A stretch of 64,000 nucleotides of DNA from CAZYBO01 sp964645205 (GTDB lineage: Bacteria; Pseudomonadota; Alphaproteobacteria; Rickettsiales; SXRF01): assembly GCA_964645205.1 (NCBI GenBank), contig CAZYBO010000005.1, positions 62,001 through 126,000 on the forward strand, read 5' to 3'. Within the stretch, counting starts at the first letter, position 1, and each line of letters opens with the position of its first letter. The position numbers and the translations under genes were made by a program. This document shows, piece after piece, positions 7,651-15,733 of this stretch. The notes below the pieces were generated by a model. It was not told the DNA's origin, did not search any database, and saw only the letters and a program-made list of their open reading frames with translations.

Positions 7651-10600
7651 ATGATCACGAGCATAGAGCCGGGCGCAGGCGCCAAGGAAATCGATAAAGT
7701 CCTGAAAAAAGCGGAAACGCAATGGCAGAAAATCGACAAGGAAATGCCTGAGCTTAAAGATGCCGGCACCGTTCGCCAGTGGGCAATCGACAGCAAGCTC
7801 GACGCTGCCAACCTTCAATGGATCAATAGCAACGTCGATAAATGGTTCGCAAACGGCAGCAAAGTCCGTGTGGGCAAAATCGACGACCTTCCCCGCGTGA
7901 CCGACGCCGCAGACAAAGCCGATATGGGCGCATTCATGGAATGGGCGGACGCGCAGAAAAAAGCCAGCGCCGAAACGGGTGCCACCATTGCATCTCTCGA
8001 AAAATCCGGCATGAAATCGAAAGAAATCATTCACGAACTGGAAGCGATTCAGAGCAGGGCTTCCGACGACGCTAAAATCGCCCTCGCTGCAGGGATCGGC
8101 AAAGCCCACTGGGAAAAACCGCGCGCGCAAGTGCTTCCCGATGCGGACGCCGTACGCTCATGGGCGCTTGGCAGCAATATGCGCGATGAAGACCTTCGCT
8201 GGGTGAATAATAACGTTGATAAATGGTTCGCCGAAGGCAAACAGGTGCGTGTCAACGGCGCGAACGACATTATCCCGCAGGTAGCCGATGCCTCCGGCAA
8301 GCCCGATATTGGCGTTTACAATGAATGGGTGAAAGTGCAGAGCAAAGGGCAGGAACGCGAGCTTTCGCTCAGTGAAGCCAAGCACGCCATCGCCGCCGCG
8401 CTCACCTTGCAGGAAACCGCCAATACGTTGCAAGAACGCCCGAAAGCAATGACCGCAGAACAGTGGGACGCGATTAAAACCACTGACACCAACGCGCTGA
8501 AAACCACCTCCGCGCAGCTCGACAAACTCTATGCCGATGGCAAGCGCATCGCGCTCAATGCCGATGGCTCGCTCGATCTGGGCGGCGCACGCGAATGGGA
8601 AAAAGCGCATGTGCTGAAAGATTCAAAAGACGCACAGCAATGGATCGCGGACAAAGCGCAGAACGGCACCGAATCCCAGAAACTCGCATGGAAAACGCTG
8701 GCGGGCTATCCCGGCATCGTGCGCGACCATTATGACGACGGCAACAAACTCACCCTCAATTCCAGCGGCCAGCTCGACGCCTCTGGCCTCGTGAAATGGG
8801 CTGCGGGCAAAGACGCCAACACGCGCAAATCCGTCAACGCCACGCTCGCACCGTTGCAGAAGGAAGGACTTGTTACGCTGACCGACGACAAGCTCCCCGT
8901 CGCAACCACCGCAGCGGGCATTACCGTCGCGATGGGCACGGCTACCGTCGGCGGCAAGCAATATAACGTAACGTTCGGCGGCACGTCGAACGGCAAAGAA
9001 GCCACCATCACCAGCGTCACCATGAGCGACGACGCAGGCAAGCCCGTCGCAGGCGCGGATGGCAAGGCGATCGACATCGGCTCTTCGCTCGGCAAAAATA
9101 ACAGCTTCAAAATCCAAAACGGCGCGCTGGTATACCCGGTCGCACCCGGCCTTGCTACCGTAGCCGAAGATATGCAGGTAGCCGCTGCCGGTATTCTGGG
9201 CAAGCAGAAGCAATCGCTGGACGCTGCAAGGCTCGCCGCCGAGAAAGCCGCAGCGGAAAAAGCCGCCGCCGAAAAGACGGCTGCCGCAAAAGCAGCGGGA
9301 GCGCTGGTGTTCCATCCGGGTGAGTTAAGCAAGGACGACGCGAAACGCTTCATCGCGGAAAAAATCGCCACGGAAAAAGATGCGAAATTCCAGAACGCCT
9401 GGAAAACCGTCGACAGCCACCTCGATAAAATCTATCCCGACACGAAGCTGTCGCTGGATAAAGACCTGAAAATAAACCTGACCGGCATGTCCGACAAACA
9501 GCCGGAAGCGATCAAGAAGGAACTCGACATCGCGGGCAACACGCTGGCTGAAGGCGGCCGCGCGCAGCTCACGCTGAAAACCGGCCACACCCCGACCCCG
9601 GGCGCAGTTGCTGAACCGTCGAAGAAGAAAGGCAATTTCTTTGAAGACAATAAAATGGGCATACTGGGCTTCCTCGGCGCTGCCGTGGTCGGCATGATGT
9701 TCGGCGGCAACATGATCGGCGCACTTATCTTCGGCGCTATCGCCTTCATGGTGCTCGGCTCGATGAAAGACCCCAACGGCACGCCCGCCAGCTTCTTCAG
9801 CAAGTTCAAAGACCCGAAAGCGCAAGGCCTCGGTCAGTCGCAAAGCGTCGGCACCGGCAGCGTGAAAGACAGTGAGAAATCCATCAACGTGTCGGTGAAA
9901 GACATCGAACACGTAGCCGCCCCCACCGCCCTGGGTAAGCAAACCAAATACACTCTCACCGAGGGGGAACTCAAAGGTGCGATCATCGCCGGTGAAAAAA
10001 CGGAAGACGGTATGTTCAAAGTCACTTCCATCACCCCGGCGGGCGCAGATCCGAAGCAGCCCGCGCCGCCGCTGGCCACGCCGATCTTCGTCGCCATCGT
10101 CAATAACGAGATGGATTTCAACAAGGCCGATGAGCTGGTGAAAGCCGCCAAACCTGTCACGCCGCCGCCGACAACGTCCGTAACTCCCTCGCGTGACTTG
10201 CCGGTTGTCGAGCATGTCACCGCAATCGCCGGCGAAGTGAATGTCGAGGGAAAAACCTACACCGCCACGCTGCACGGTTCCGCAGTCGGCAGTAAGGCCA
10301 CCATGGATACGATAGAGCTGAGAGCCAACGACGGCACGGTGATCGAGCAGAAACTCCAGCAATCCATTACGGGGAAACTCGACGGCACGAATGTCACGCT
10401 CGCAGGCGATGCCGTCAAGCAAGTGGAAACGATAGCGCCCGTCGTTGTCGCGGTGAACACGCAGATGCAGCAACTTACGAACCCGCTGGGCATTACCGTG
10501 GATCAGTCCTATGGCACGCCTGTGCAACCGATGACGCCCGCCCTGCAAGGCGCACTCGCGCAGGCTAACACGGATGCACGTCCGATGGGCGGCACTGCCG

Positions 10601-10659
10601 GCTCGCTGCCGACCAGGCAGCAGCAGGCGGGCGTGACCCTCACGCCGGGTGGTACTTAA
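7651..10659 (+). CDS. very large unrecognised protein with internal repeats and one membrane hairpin
   Basis: About 1,002 residues; I do not recognise a family. The N-terminal half has degenerate repeats. Two clear copies are near residues 41-66 and 168-195: VRQWAIDSKL...NSNVDKWFANG and VRSWALGSNM...NNNVDKWFAEG. Weaker copies follow around 280-420 (for example AREWEKAHVL and LVKWAAGKD). A Lys/Ala-rich helical linker (about 525-550, repeated AAEKAA) leads to a further repeat-like unit (ELSKDDAKRFIAEK). A Gly/Ala-rich hydrophobic hairpin (about 668-704) follows, then a Thr/Pro-rich tail with beta-rich segments. There is no signal peptide. I take the ATG at 7651, preceded by TTAGGG; a TTG lies two codons earlier. 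The stop overlaps the acs stop on the other strand. A surface, envelope or effector role is possible but not shown. Confidence 0.7.
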   Translation: MITSIEPGAGAKEIDKVLKKAETQWQKIDKEMPELKDAGTVRQWAIDSKLDAANLQWINSNVDKWFANGSKVRVGKIDDLPRVTDAADKADMGAFMEWADAQKKASAETGATIASLEKSGMKSKEIIHELEAIQSRASDDAKIALAAGIGKAHWEKPRAQVLPDADAVRSWALGSNMRDEDLRWVNNNVDKWFAEGKQVRVNGANDIIPQVADASGKPDIGVYNEWVKVQSKGQERELSLSEAKHAIAAALTLQETANTLQERPKAMTAEQWDAIKTTDTNALKTTSAQLDKLYADGKRIALNADGSLDLGGAREWEKAHVLKDSKDAQQWIADKAQNGTESQKLAWKTLAGYPGIVRDHYDDGNKLTLNSSGQLDASGLVKWAAGKDANTRKSVNATLAPLQKEGLVTLTDDKLPVATTAAGITVAMGTATVGGKQYNVTFGGTSNGKEATITSVTMSDDAGKPVAGADGKAIDIGSSLGKNNSFKIQNGALVYPVAPGLATVAEDMQVAAAGILGKQKQSLDAARLAAEKAAAEKAAAEKTAAAKAAGALVFHPGELSKDDAKRFIAEKIATEKDAKFQNAWKTVDSHLDKIYPDTKLSLDKDLKINLTGMSDKQPEAIKKELDIAGNTLAEGGRAQLTLKTGHTPTPGAVAEPSKKKGNFFEDNKMGILGFLGAAVVGMMFGGNMIGALIFGAIAFMVLGSMKDPNGTPASFFSKFKDPKAQGLGQSQSVGTGSVKDSEKSINVSVKDIEHVAAPTALGKQTKYTLTEGELKGAIIAGEKTEDGMFKVTSITPAGADPKQPAPPLATPIFVAIVNNEMDFNKADELVKAAKPVTPPPTTSVTPSRDLPVVEHVTAIAGEVNVEGKTYTATLHGSAVGSKATMDTIELRANDGTVIEQKLQQSITGKLDGTNVTLAGDAVKQVETIAPVVVAVNTQMQQLTNPLGITVDQSYGTPVQPMTPALQGALAQANTDARPMGGTAGSLPTRQQQAGVTLTPGGT

Positions 10660-12620
10660 GCCTTACGTCCCTTCACCAGCTCCTGCACGATTTCCGGATT
10701 CGTCAGCGTCGACGTATCGCCTAAATTCGACACGTCGCCCTCCGCGATTTTGCGCAATATGCGGCGCATGATTTTTCCCGAGCGCGTCTTGGGAAGTTGC
10801 GGCGTGAAATGGATACGGTCGGGCGCGGCGATGGGGCCGATCTGCTTGCGTACCCATTGCACCAGCTCGCTCGCAATCGCGTCGCTTGGCGCAGTGCCTG
10901 CCGCCAGCGTTACATAGCAATAAATCCCCTGCCCCTTGATGTCATGCGGGAAGCCGACCACCGCTGCTTCCGTCACATGCGCATGCCCTACCAACGCGCT
11001 TTCCACTTCCGCCGTGCCAAGCCGGTGGCCGGAGACGTTCAGCACGTCGTCGATGCGCCCGGTGATCCAGTAATACCCATCGGCATCGCGCCGCGCGCCG
11101 TCGCCGGTGAAATACTTGCCGGGGAATTGCAAAAAATACGTTTGCTCAAAACGCGCATGGTCGCCATACACGCTGCGCATCTGCCCCGGCCATGAATCGG
11201 CGATGCATAACATCCCTTCGCACGCGCCCTGCAATTCCTTGCCCGCCGCATCCACGATCACCGGCTTCACGCCGAAAAACGGCACGGTGGCGGAGCCGGG
11301 CTTGAGCGCGGTAGCGCCGGGGAACGGCGCGATCATGTTGCCGCCGGTTTCCGTCTGCCACCATGTATCCACGATCGGGCAACGCTCCTGCCCCACCACG
11401 CGCCAGTACCACAGCCACGCTTCCGGGTTGATCGGCTCGCCCACGCTGCCGATGAGCCGCAGGGTTTTGCGCGAGGTGCAATTCACGAATGCGTCGCCTT
11501 CGCGCATGATGGCGCGGATGGCGGTGGGCGCAGTGTGGAAAATCGTGACCTTGTGCTTGTCGATCACCTGCCAGAAGCGCGACCAGTCGGGATAGTTGGG
11601 CACGCCTTCGTACATCACCGTCGTCGCGCCGTTGAGCAGCGGGCCGTAGACGATATAAGTATGGCCGGTGACCCAGCCGACATCGGCGGTGCACCAGTAG
11701 ATGTCGCCCCCGGCCTTCGCCGGGGCAGACTCCCCCTCCGGGGGATGGTAATCGAACGTGTATTTATGCGTCACGCCCGCCCACACCATATAGCCGCCGG
11801 TGGTATGCAGCACGCCCTTAGGCTTGCCGGTGGAGCCGGAAGTGTAGAGAATGAAAAGCGGGTCTTCGGCGTCTTGCGATACGGGGATATGCGCAGCATC
11901 GGCTTTTGCCATCTCATCATGGAACCACACATCGCGTGTGTTCCATGCGATGTTGCCGCCCGTGCGCTTCACTACGATCACACGCTCTACGCAATCGAGT
12001 TTTGCAATCGCCTCATCGACATTTTTTTTCAGCGGCACATTCTTGCCGCCGCGCAAACCTTCATCGGCGGTAATCACCAACTTGCTGTTGCAATCTTCGA
12101 TGCGCCCTTTCAAGGCATCGGCGGAAAACCCACCGAACACCACGGAATGGATCGCACCAATGCGCGCACATGCAAGCATCGCCACCGCCGCTTCGGGGAT
12201 CATCGGCAGGTAGATGGTGACGCGGTCGCTTTTGGCCACGCCATGGCTTTGCAGCACGTTGGCGAGCCGACAGACTTGCGCATGTAATTCACGGTAAGTA
12301 ATCGTCTGCGATTCGTTGGGATTGTCGCCTTCCCAGATAATCGCCGCCTGGTCGCCACGTGTTTTCAAATGACGGTCGAGGCAATTTTCCGTAATATTGG
12401 TTTTCGCGCCCGCGAACCATTTCACCGACACCGGCGAGGTGAATTGCGTGTCCTTCACCTTGTCCCACTTCTTGTGCCACACAAATGGCTCCGCCTGCTT
12501 CGCCCAGAACACGTCCGGCTGCGCGAGCGATTCGCGGTGCATGGAAGCATATTTTTCCGCCGTGATATAGGCGCGATCCGCCCATGCCTTGGATACGGGA
12601 ATGACAGTTTCCTGTGACAT
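10656..12620 (-). CDS. acs: acetyl-coenzyme A synthetase
   Basis: Converts acetate, ATP and CoA to acetyl-CoA through acetyl-AMP; 654 residues, as in the ANL adenylate-forming family. The phosphate loop is YTSGSTGKPKG, the core motif is YWCTADVGWVTGH, and the acetylation-regulated lysine lies in KTRSGKIMRR near the C-terminus. An in-frame Pro/Gly/Ala-rich insertion (HPPEGESAPAKAGGD) precedes DIYWCTADVG where the family normally has two or three residues; it is encoded by two adjacent perfect hairpins (see 11708-11745). The gene lies four bases downstream of the HPr gene on the same strand. Its stop overlaps that of the convergent large protein gene. Confidence 0.95.
   Translation of the reverse strand: MSQETVIPVSKAWADRAYITAEKYASMHRESLAQPDVFWAKQAEPFVWHKKWDKVKDTQFTSPVSVKWFAGAKTNITENCLDRHLKTRGDQAAIIWEGDNPNESQTITYRELHAQVCRLANVLQSHGVAKSDRVTIYLPMIPEAAVAMLACARIGAIHSVVFGGFSADALKGRIEDCNSKLVITADEGLRGGKNVPLKKNVDEAIAKLDCVERVIVVKRTGGNIAWNTRDVWFHDEMAKADAAHIPVSQDAEDPLFILYTSGSTGKPKGVLHTTGGYMVWAGVTHKYTFDYHPPEGESAPAKAGGDIYWCTADVGWVTGHTYIVYGPLLNGATTVMYEGVPNYPDWSRFWQVIDKHKVTIFHTAPTAIRAIMREGDAFVNCTSRKTLRLIGSVGEPINPEAWLWYWRVVGQERCPIVDTWWQTETGGNMIAPFPGATALKPGSATVPFFGVKPVIVDAAGKELQGACEGMLCIADSWPGQMRSVYGDHARFEQTYFLQFPGKYFTGDGARRDADGYYWITGRIDDVLNVSGHRLGTAEVESALVGHAHVTEAAVVGFPHDIKGQGIYCYVTLAAGTAPSDAIASELVQWVRKQIGPIAAPDRIHFTPQLPKTRSGKIMRRILRKIAEGDVSNLGDTSTLTNPEIVQELVKGRKA
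11708..11745. repeat. palindromic insertion inside acs (two GC-rich hairpins)
   Basis: Two perfect hairpins sit in tandem: CCCCGGC-cttc-GCCGGGG (11708-11725) and TCCCCC-tcc-GGGGGA (11731-11745). They encode the extra residues PPEGESAPAKAG in Acs without breaking the frame. The insertion lies in a surface-type loop just before a conserved motif. This looks like an in-frame palindromic element similar in principle to Rickettsia palindromic elements; only one copy is obvious here. Confidence 0.55.
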
Positions 12621-12624
12621 AACG

Positions 12625-12915
12625 CTACTCCCCTTCGCCGAATTTTCCTTCGACCAGTTCCACCAGCGCCTGCAACACTTTATCCGCGTGGTTGCCGCTG
12701 GCCAGAATCTGCAATACCGAGCCTTTATCCGCCCCGAGCATCATCAGCCCTAAGATAGATCCGCCCTGCACTTGCGGCGAATCCAGCTCCGGCGGCACGC
12801 CACGCTTCACTACCAGCACGTCCGCATCGAACGATGTGACGGTCTTGACGAATTTCGCCGCTGCGCGCGCGTGCAGGCCTTTTTTATTGACGATGGTAAC
12901 GTCCGCGCCCGCCAT
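12625..12915 (-). CDS. ptsH: HPr-family phosphocarrier protein
   Basis: A 96-residue HPr/NPr carrier that passes phosphate from enzyme I to EIIA proteins. The phospho-His lies in KKGLHARAA near residue 16, and the regulatory Ser in VQGGSILGLMML matches the HPr-kinase site. The short hprK in the same operon makes regulation at this Ser plausible. No enzyme I gene (ptsP) follows: acs is next instead, so enzyme I must be elsewhere. The start overlaps the EIIA stop by one base. Confidence 0.9.
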   Translation of the reverse strand: MAGADVTIVNKKGLHARAAAKFVKTVTSFDADVLVVKRGVPPELDSPQVQGGSILGLMMLGADKGSVLQILASGNHADKVLQALVELVEGKFGEGE

Positions 12916-13307
12916 TACAGGAAATTGCCCGCGACGTTGATATATTTGCGGGCGGCGTCCTGCGCCTGCGCGACCGCATCGGCGAGTTTGACGTTACCGC
13001 GCACGCTGGCGAGCTTAATCATCATCGGCAAATTCACGCCCGCGATGACCTCCACATCGTCCTGCTTCATCGCGGAAATGGCGAGGTTTGAAGGCGTACC
13101 GCCGAATAGGTCGGTGAGGATGACCACACCCTTGCCGCTGCTTACGTCCTTGATCGCCTTGAGAATGCGGCCACGCGCTTTTTCGGCGTCTTCATCCGGT
13201 TCGATGCCGATAGCGGCGATCTGCGCTTGCTTGCCCACCACATGCTCCGTCACGGCGACGAAGGCTTCCGCCAGCTTGCCGTGCGTTACTACTACGATCC
13301 CAATCAT
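12915..13307 (-). CDS. PTS EIIA component, mannose/fructose family
   Basis: A 130-residue EIIA-Man domain. The phosphorylatable His is in VVVTHGKLAEAF at residue 9, and the conserved DLFGGTPSNLA follows near residue 70. No sugar permease genes (EIIB, EIIC, EIID) are nearby, so in this alphaproteobacterial arrangement it most likely acts as a phosphorylation-dependent regulator rather than in sugar import. Its ATG overlaps the rapZ stop by four bases. Confidence 0.88.
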   Translation of the reverse strand: MIGIVVVTHGKLAEAFVAVTEHVVGKQAQIAAIGIEPDEDAEKARGRILKAIKDVSSGKGVVILTDLFGGTPSNLAISAMKQDDVEVIAGVNLPMMIKLASVRGNVKLADAVAQAQDAARKYINVAGNFL

Positions 13308-14155
13308 ACTGCCTCGCTTGTTTTTAAATCCCTGTGACGTAGTGTCACGTTGTAGCCGTTTTCCTGTAAAAATGCGCTGAATTTCTGCGCCGTGTAGACC
13401 GAGCGGTGCTGCCCGCCGGTGCAGCCGAACGCGATGGTGAAATAGCTCTTTCCCTCTTCGAGATAACGCGGCAACAGCGGCAGCACCAGTGCGGTCAATC
13501 GCGAGAAGAATGCGGGAAAATCACGGTCGGATTCCACGTATTTGCCTACTTCGGCATCGAGGCCGGTTTTGGCGCTTAGATGCTCCTCGTAATACGGGTT
13601 TTTCAGGAAGCGTACGTCGAACACCATATCCGCCTCGCGCGGCACGCCGTGCTTGAATGAGAACGAGGTGATGCCCACCGCGAGCGTGTGGCCTTCGCGC
13701 GCGAAATGCGTGGAGATCACGCCCCGCAGGTCTATCGCCTCGAAATCGCTGGTGTCGATCACCACATTGGCAAGGTCGCGTAACCCTTCTATCAGCGCGC
13801 GCTCATGCCGGATGCCGTCGAGCACCGGCCTGTCCACCGCCAGTGGATGACGGCGGCGCGTGGTAGTGAAGCGGCGGCGCAACTCCTCGTCCTCACAGTC
13901 TAGGAACAGGATACGCAAATCGATAGCAGGATTTTTTTTCAGGGATTCGATGATTTCGGTGAAATGCTGGGGAGAAAAATCGCGGCTGCGTATGTCCACC
14001 CCGAGCGCCACGTGGCGTGCGCCGATATTGGCCGCCAGCGCGGGCACCAGCCCCAGCGGGATATTGTCGATCGCCTCGAAGCCGAAATCCTCAAGCGTTT
14101 TGAGCGCAACCGCCTTGCCGGAACCGGACATGCCAGTGACGAGAACGAGTTTCAT
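13304..14155 (-). CDS. rapZ: RapZ/YvcJ family nucleotide-binding protein (RNase adapter)
   Basis: About 283 residues with an N-terminal P-loop TGMSGSGKA and the C-terminal signature GCTGGQHRSV. In enterobacteria RapZ guides RNase E to the GlmZ small RNA and so controls GlmS; in other groups the exact role is less clear. The frame is open further upstream (to 14251), but the ATG at 14155 begins MKLVLVTGMSGSGK, exactly where family members begin. It is five bases downstream of hprK. Confidence 0.9.
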   Translation of the reverse strand: MKLVLVTGMSGSGKAVALKTLEDFGFEAIDNIPLGLVPALAANIGARHVALGVDIRSRDFSPQHFTEIIESLKKNPAIDLRILFLDCEDEELRRRFTTTRRRHPLAVDRPVLDGIRHERALIEGLRDLANVVIDTSDFEAIDLRGVISTHFAREGHTLAVGITSFSFKHGVPREADMVFDVRFLKNPYYEEHLSAKTGLDAEVGKYVESDRDFPAFFSRLTALVLPLLPRYLEEGKSYFTIAFGCTGGQHRSVYTAQKFSAFLQENGYNVTLRHRDLKTSEAV

Positions 14156-14160
14156 GATGA

Positions 14161-14562
14161 CTACGATGCCTGAAGAAACATTCTGATTTTTGCACACGCG
14201 GACACATCGAATGCGCACAGCGAGTGTAGCCTCAGTCGCACGCCAAGGCAATGGAAGAACTCAGGCTCCGGCAGCCGCTCCACTGCGCCGCGTTCCACAA
14301 GCGCCACTGCGAGCGCGAGCGGTACATGCCCGGCAAACGGCAGCGTCACAATGCCAAGCCCCCGCACCTCCAGCTTGCCACGCAAGGCTTCCGGCGCAGA
14401 GGCAAATAAGGTTGCATCCGATACGGTAATATCCACGAAATCGTCGGCCACGAGTTGCGCGCCGCTATCGATGAGCCGAAGCGCAAGGTCGGATTTTCCG
14501 CTTCCCGGCTTGCCTGTGAGCAACACCCCCTTGCCGTCGATAGCGACGCAGGTGGCGTGCAT
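14161..14562 (-). CDS. hprK: HPr kinase/phosphorylase, short alphaproteobacterial form
   Basis: A 133-residue protein containing only the C-terminal kinase domain of HprK, as is normal in Alphaproteobacteria. The Walker A loop is LTGKPGSGKSD, preceded by MHATCVAIDGKG; VADDF and LGIVTLP follow. It phosphorylates the regulatory Ser of HPr. The long open frame upstream (to 14937) overlaps ptsN and has no homology. The ATG at 14562 comes two bases after the ptsN stop with GGA just ahead; an ATG at 14580 is an alternative. Confidence 0.88.
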   Translation of the reverse strand: MHATCVAIDGKGVLLTGKPGSGKSDLALRLIDSGAQLVADDFVDITVSDATLFASAPEALRGKLEVRGLGIVTLPFAGHVPLALAVALVERGAVERLPEPEFFHCLGVRLRLHSLCAFDVSACAKIRMFLQAS

Positions 14563-14563
14563 G

Positions 14564-15028
14564 CTATCCGTTATCGTCATCGCCCTGTGCGACCAGCAGG
14601 TCGCGGAGGGCTTCCGCGCCGCTGGCGGCACGCAGGTTCTTGCATAATGTTTTATCGCGCGCCAACTTCGAGATGGTCGCCAGCGCCTTGATATGTTCCG
14701 TATTCGCCGATACCGGCGTAAGCAGCAGGAATACCAGATCAACCGGCCGGCCGTCCGCCGAGCCGAAATCGATGGGTTTTTCCAGCCGCGCGAAAACCAC
14801 ACAGAGCTTCTCCATATCCGCGAAACGCCCGTGGGGAATGCACACGCCGTTGCCCATGCCGGTGCAACCGACATGCTCACGCTCGGCCAGCACTGCATAA
14901 ATTTCGCGTTCGGAAAGGTCGGACAACTCCGAGGCATGCGCGGCCAGCATTTTCAGCGCTTGTTTCTTGTCACGGGCGGGAAGCCCCGGAAGCACCGCTT
15001 CAATCGGAAACAGGGATGCGGGATGCAT
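14564..15028 (-). CDS. ptsN: nitrogen-type PTS EIIA protein
   Basis: A 154-residue EIIA-Ntr domain. The phospho-His lies in the diagnostic CIPHGRF motif near residue 66, preceded by GCTGMGNG. PtsN is the output of the nitrogen phosphotransferase system and regulates kinases, potassium transport or stress pathways according to its phosphorylation state. It lies 16 bases after the hibernation factor gene, the classical order beside rpoN, although here rpoN has been moved 3 kb away by other genes. Confidence 0.92.
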   Translation of the reverse strand: MHPASLFPIEAVLPGLPARDKKQALKMLAAHASELSDLSEREIYAVLAEREHVGCTGMGNGVCIPHGRFADMEKLCVVFARLEKPIDFGSADGRPVDLVFLLLTPVSANTEHIKALATISKLARDKTLCKNLRAASGAEALRDLLVAQGDDDNG

Positions 15029-15044
15029 ACTAAAAACCGAGCTG

Positions 15045-15629
15045 TTACGCAGCCTTGCCTTCGGGGTCTACCCAGGAGATATTGCCGTCCGCGCGGCGGT
15101 AAACCACGTTCAGCCCGCCATGCGCCGAGTTGAAGAACATCAGCGCGGGCAGATCCTGCAGATCCATTTTCATCACCGCTTCGCTCACAGTGATGGTTTC
15201 GATGTCGGTCGGCTTTTCGGCGATGATAACGCCGGTGTATTTGTTGCCTTCCTCTTCGCCCGCTTCCGGCGGCAGTACGTATTTCTTGCCTTTTACGCGC
15301 TTGGGTTCGGGCGTTGCGTCGGCCGCTTTGTGATGGTTGGTGATCTTGCGCTTGTAGCGGCGAAGCTGCTTGGCGACTTTCTCCAGCGCCTCGTCAAACG
15401 CGGCGTATACGTCAGGCGATTCGCCGCGGCTGCGCACCACCAGCCCGGCATGCGTGCCGAGATTGCCGGTGATGTCCACGCGGAACAGGTGCGCCTCGCG
15501 GGAAACGACCGTCTGGATGCTGGTCACGCGGTCGATGTATTTATTGACATGCTCCTCAAGCTGAGCGCCGATATGGGTACGCAGCGATTCACCAACTTCT
15601 ACGCCTTTACCGGAAACCTGAATTTGCAT
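15045..15629 (-). CDS. hpf: ribosome hibernation promoting factor, long form
   Basis: A 194-residue long HPF/RaiA-type protein. Residues 1-100 form the ribosome-binding domain (MQIQVSGKGVEVGESLR, then an Arg/Lys-rich RRYKRKI helix). An acidic linker follows, and the C-terminal 60 residues (MDLQDLPALMFFNS, then GLNVVYRRADGNISWVDP) form the dimerisation domain that pairs 70S ribosomes. It inactivates ribosomes in stationary phase. A strong sigma-70-like promoter lies directly upstream (15675-15703). Confidence 0.92.
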   Translation of the reverse strand: MQIQVSGKGVEVGESLRTHIGAQLEEHVNKYIDRVTSIQTVVSREAHLFRVDITGNLGTHAGLVVRSRGESPDVYAAFDEALEKVAKQLRRYKRKITNHHKAADATPEPKRVKGKKYVLPPEAGEEEGNKYTGVIIAEKPTDIETITVSEAVMKMDLQDLPALMFFNSAHGGLNVVYRRADGNISWVDPEGKAA

Positions 15630-15674
15630 GATATGCCTGCTTTTGTAGTTGCTAAAATGTTAGGAAGGAGGCGG

Positions 15675-15703
15675 AGAATAATCCTTTGCCCGTGTCGCGT
15701 CAA
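15675..15703 (-). promoter_or_regulatory. sigma-70-type promoter of hpf-ptsN
   Basis: On the minus strand, TTGACG (bases 15698-15703) and TATTCT (15675-15680) are 17 bases apart, about 45 bases before the hpf ATG. A purine-rich AGGAAGGAGG-like sequence seen on the plus strand nearby is not a ribosome-binding site for any gene. Confidence 0.55.
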
Positions 15704-15733
15704 TGCCTGAATAAGGCAATGAAATACAAGCCA

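Noticed and set aside
9325..10548. Long antisense open frame (407 codons) inside the large repeat-protein gene
   Set aside because: GC-rich coding DNA commonly gives long antisense frames. The peptide is rich in His/Arg/Gly, shows no domain and lacks a ribosome-binding site; the plus-strand frame has coherent repeats.
14562..14937. Long N-terminal extension of the HPr kinase frame
   Set aside because: It overlaps ptsN entirely, is Arg/Trp/Ser-rich and has no HprK N-domain motif; the short form is normal in this class.
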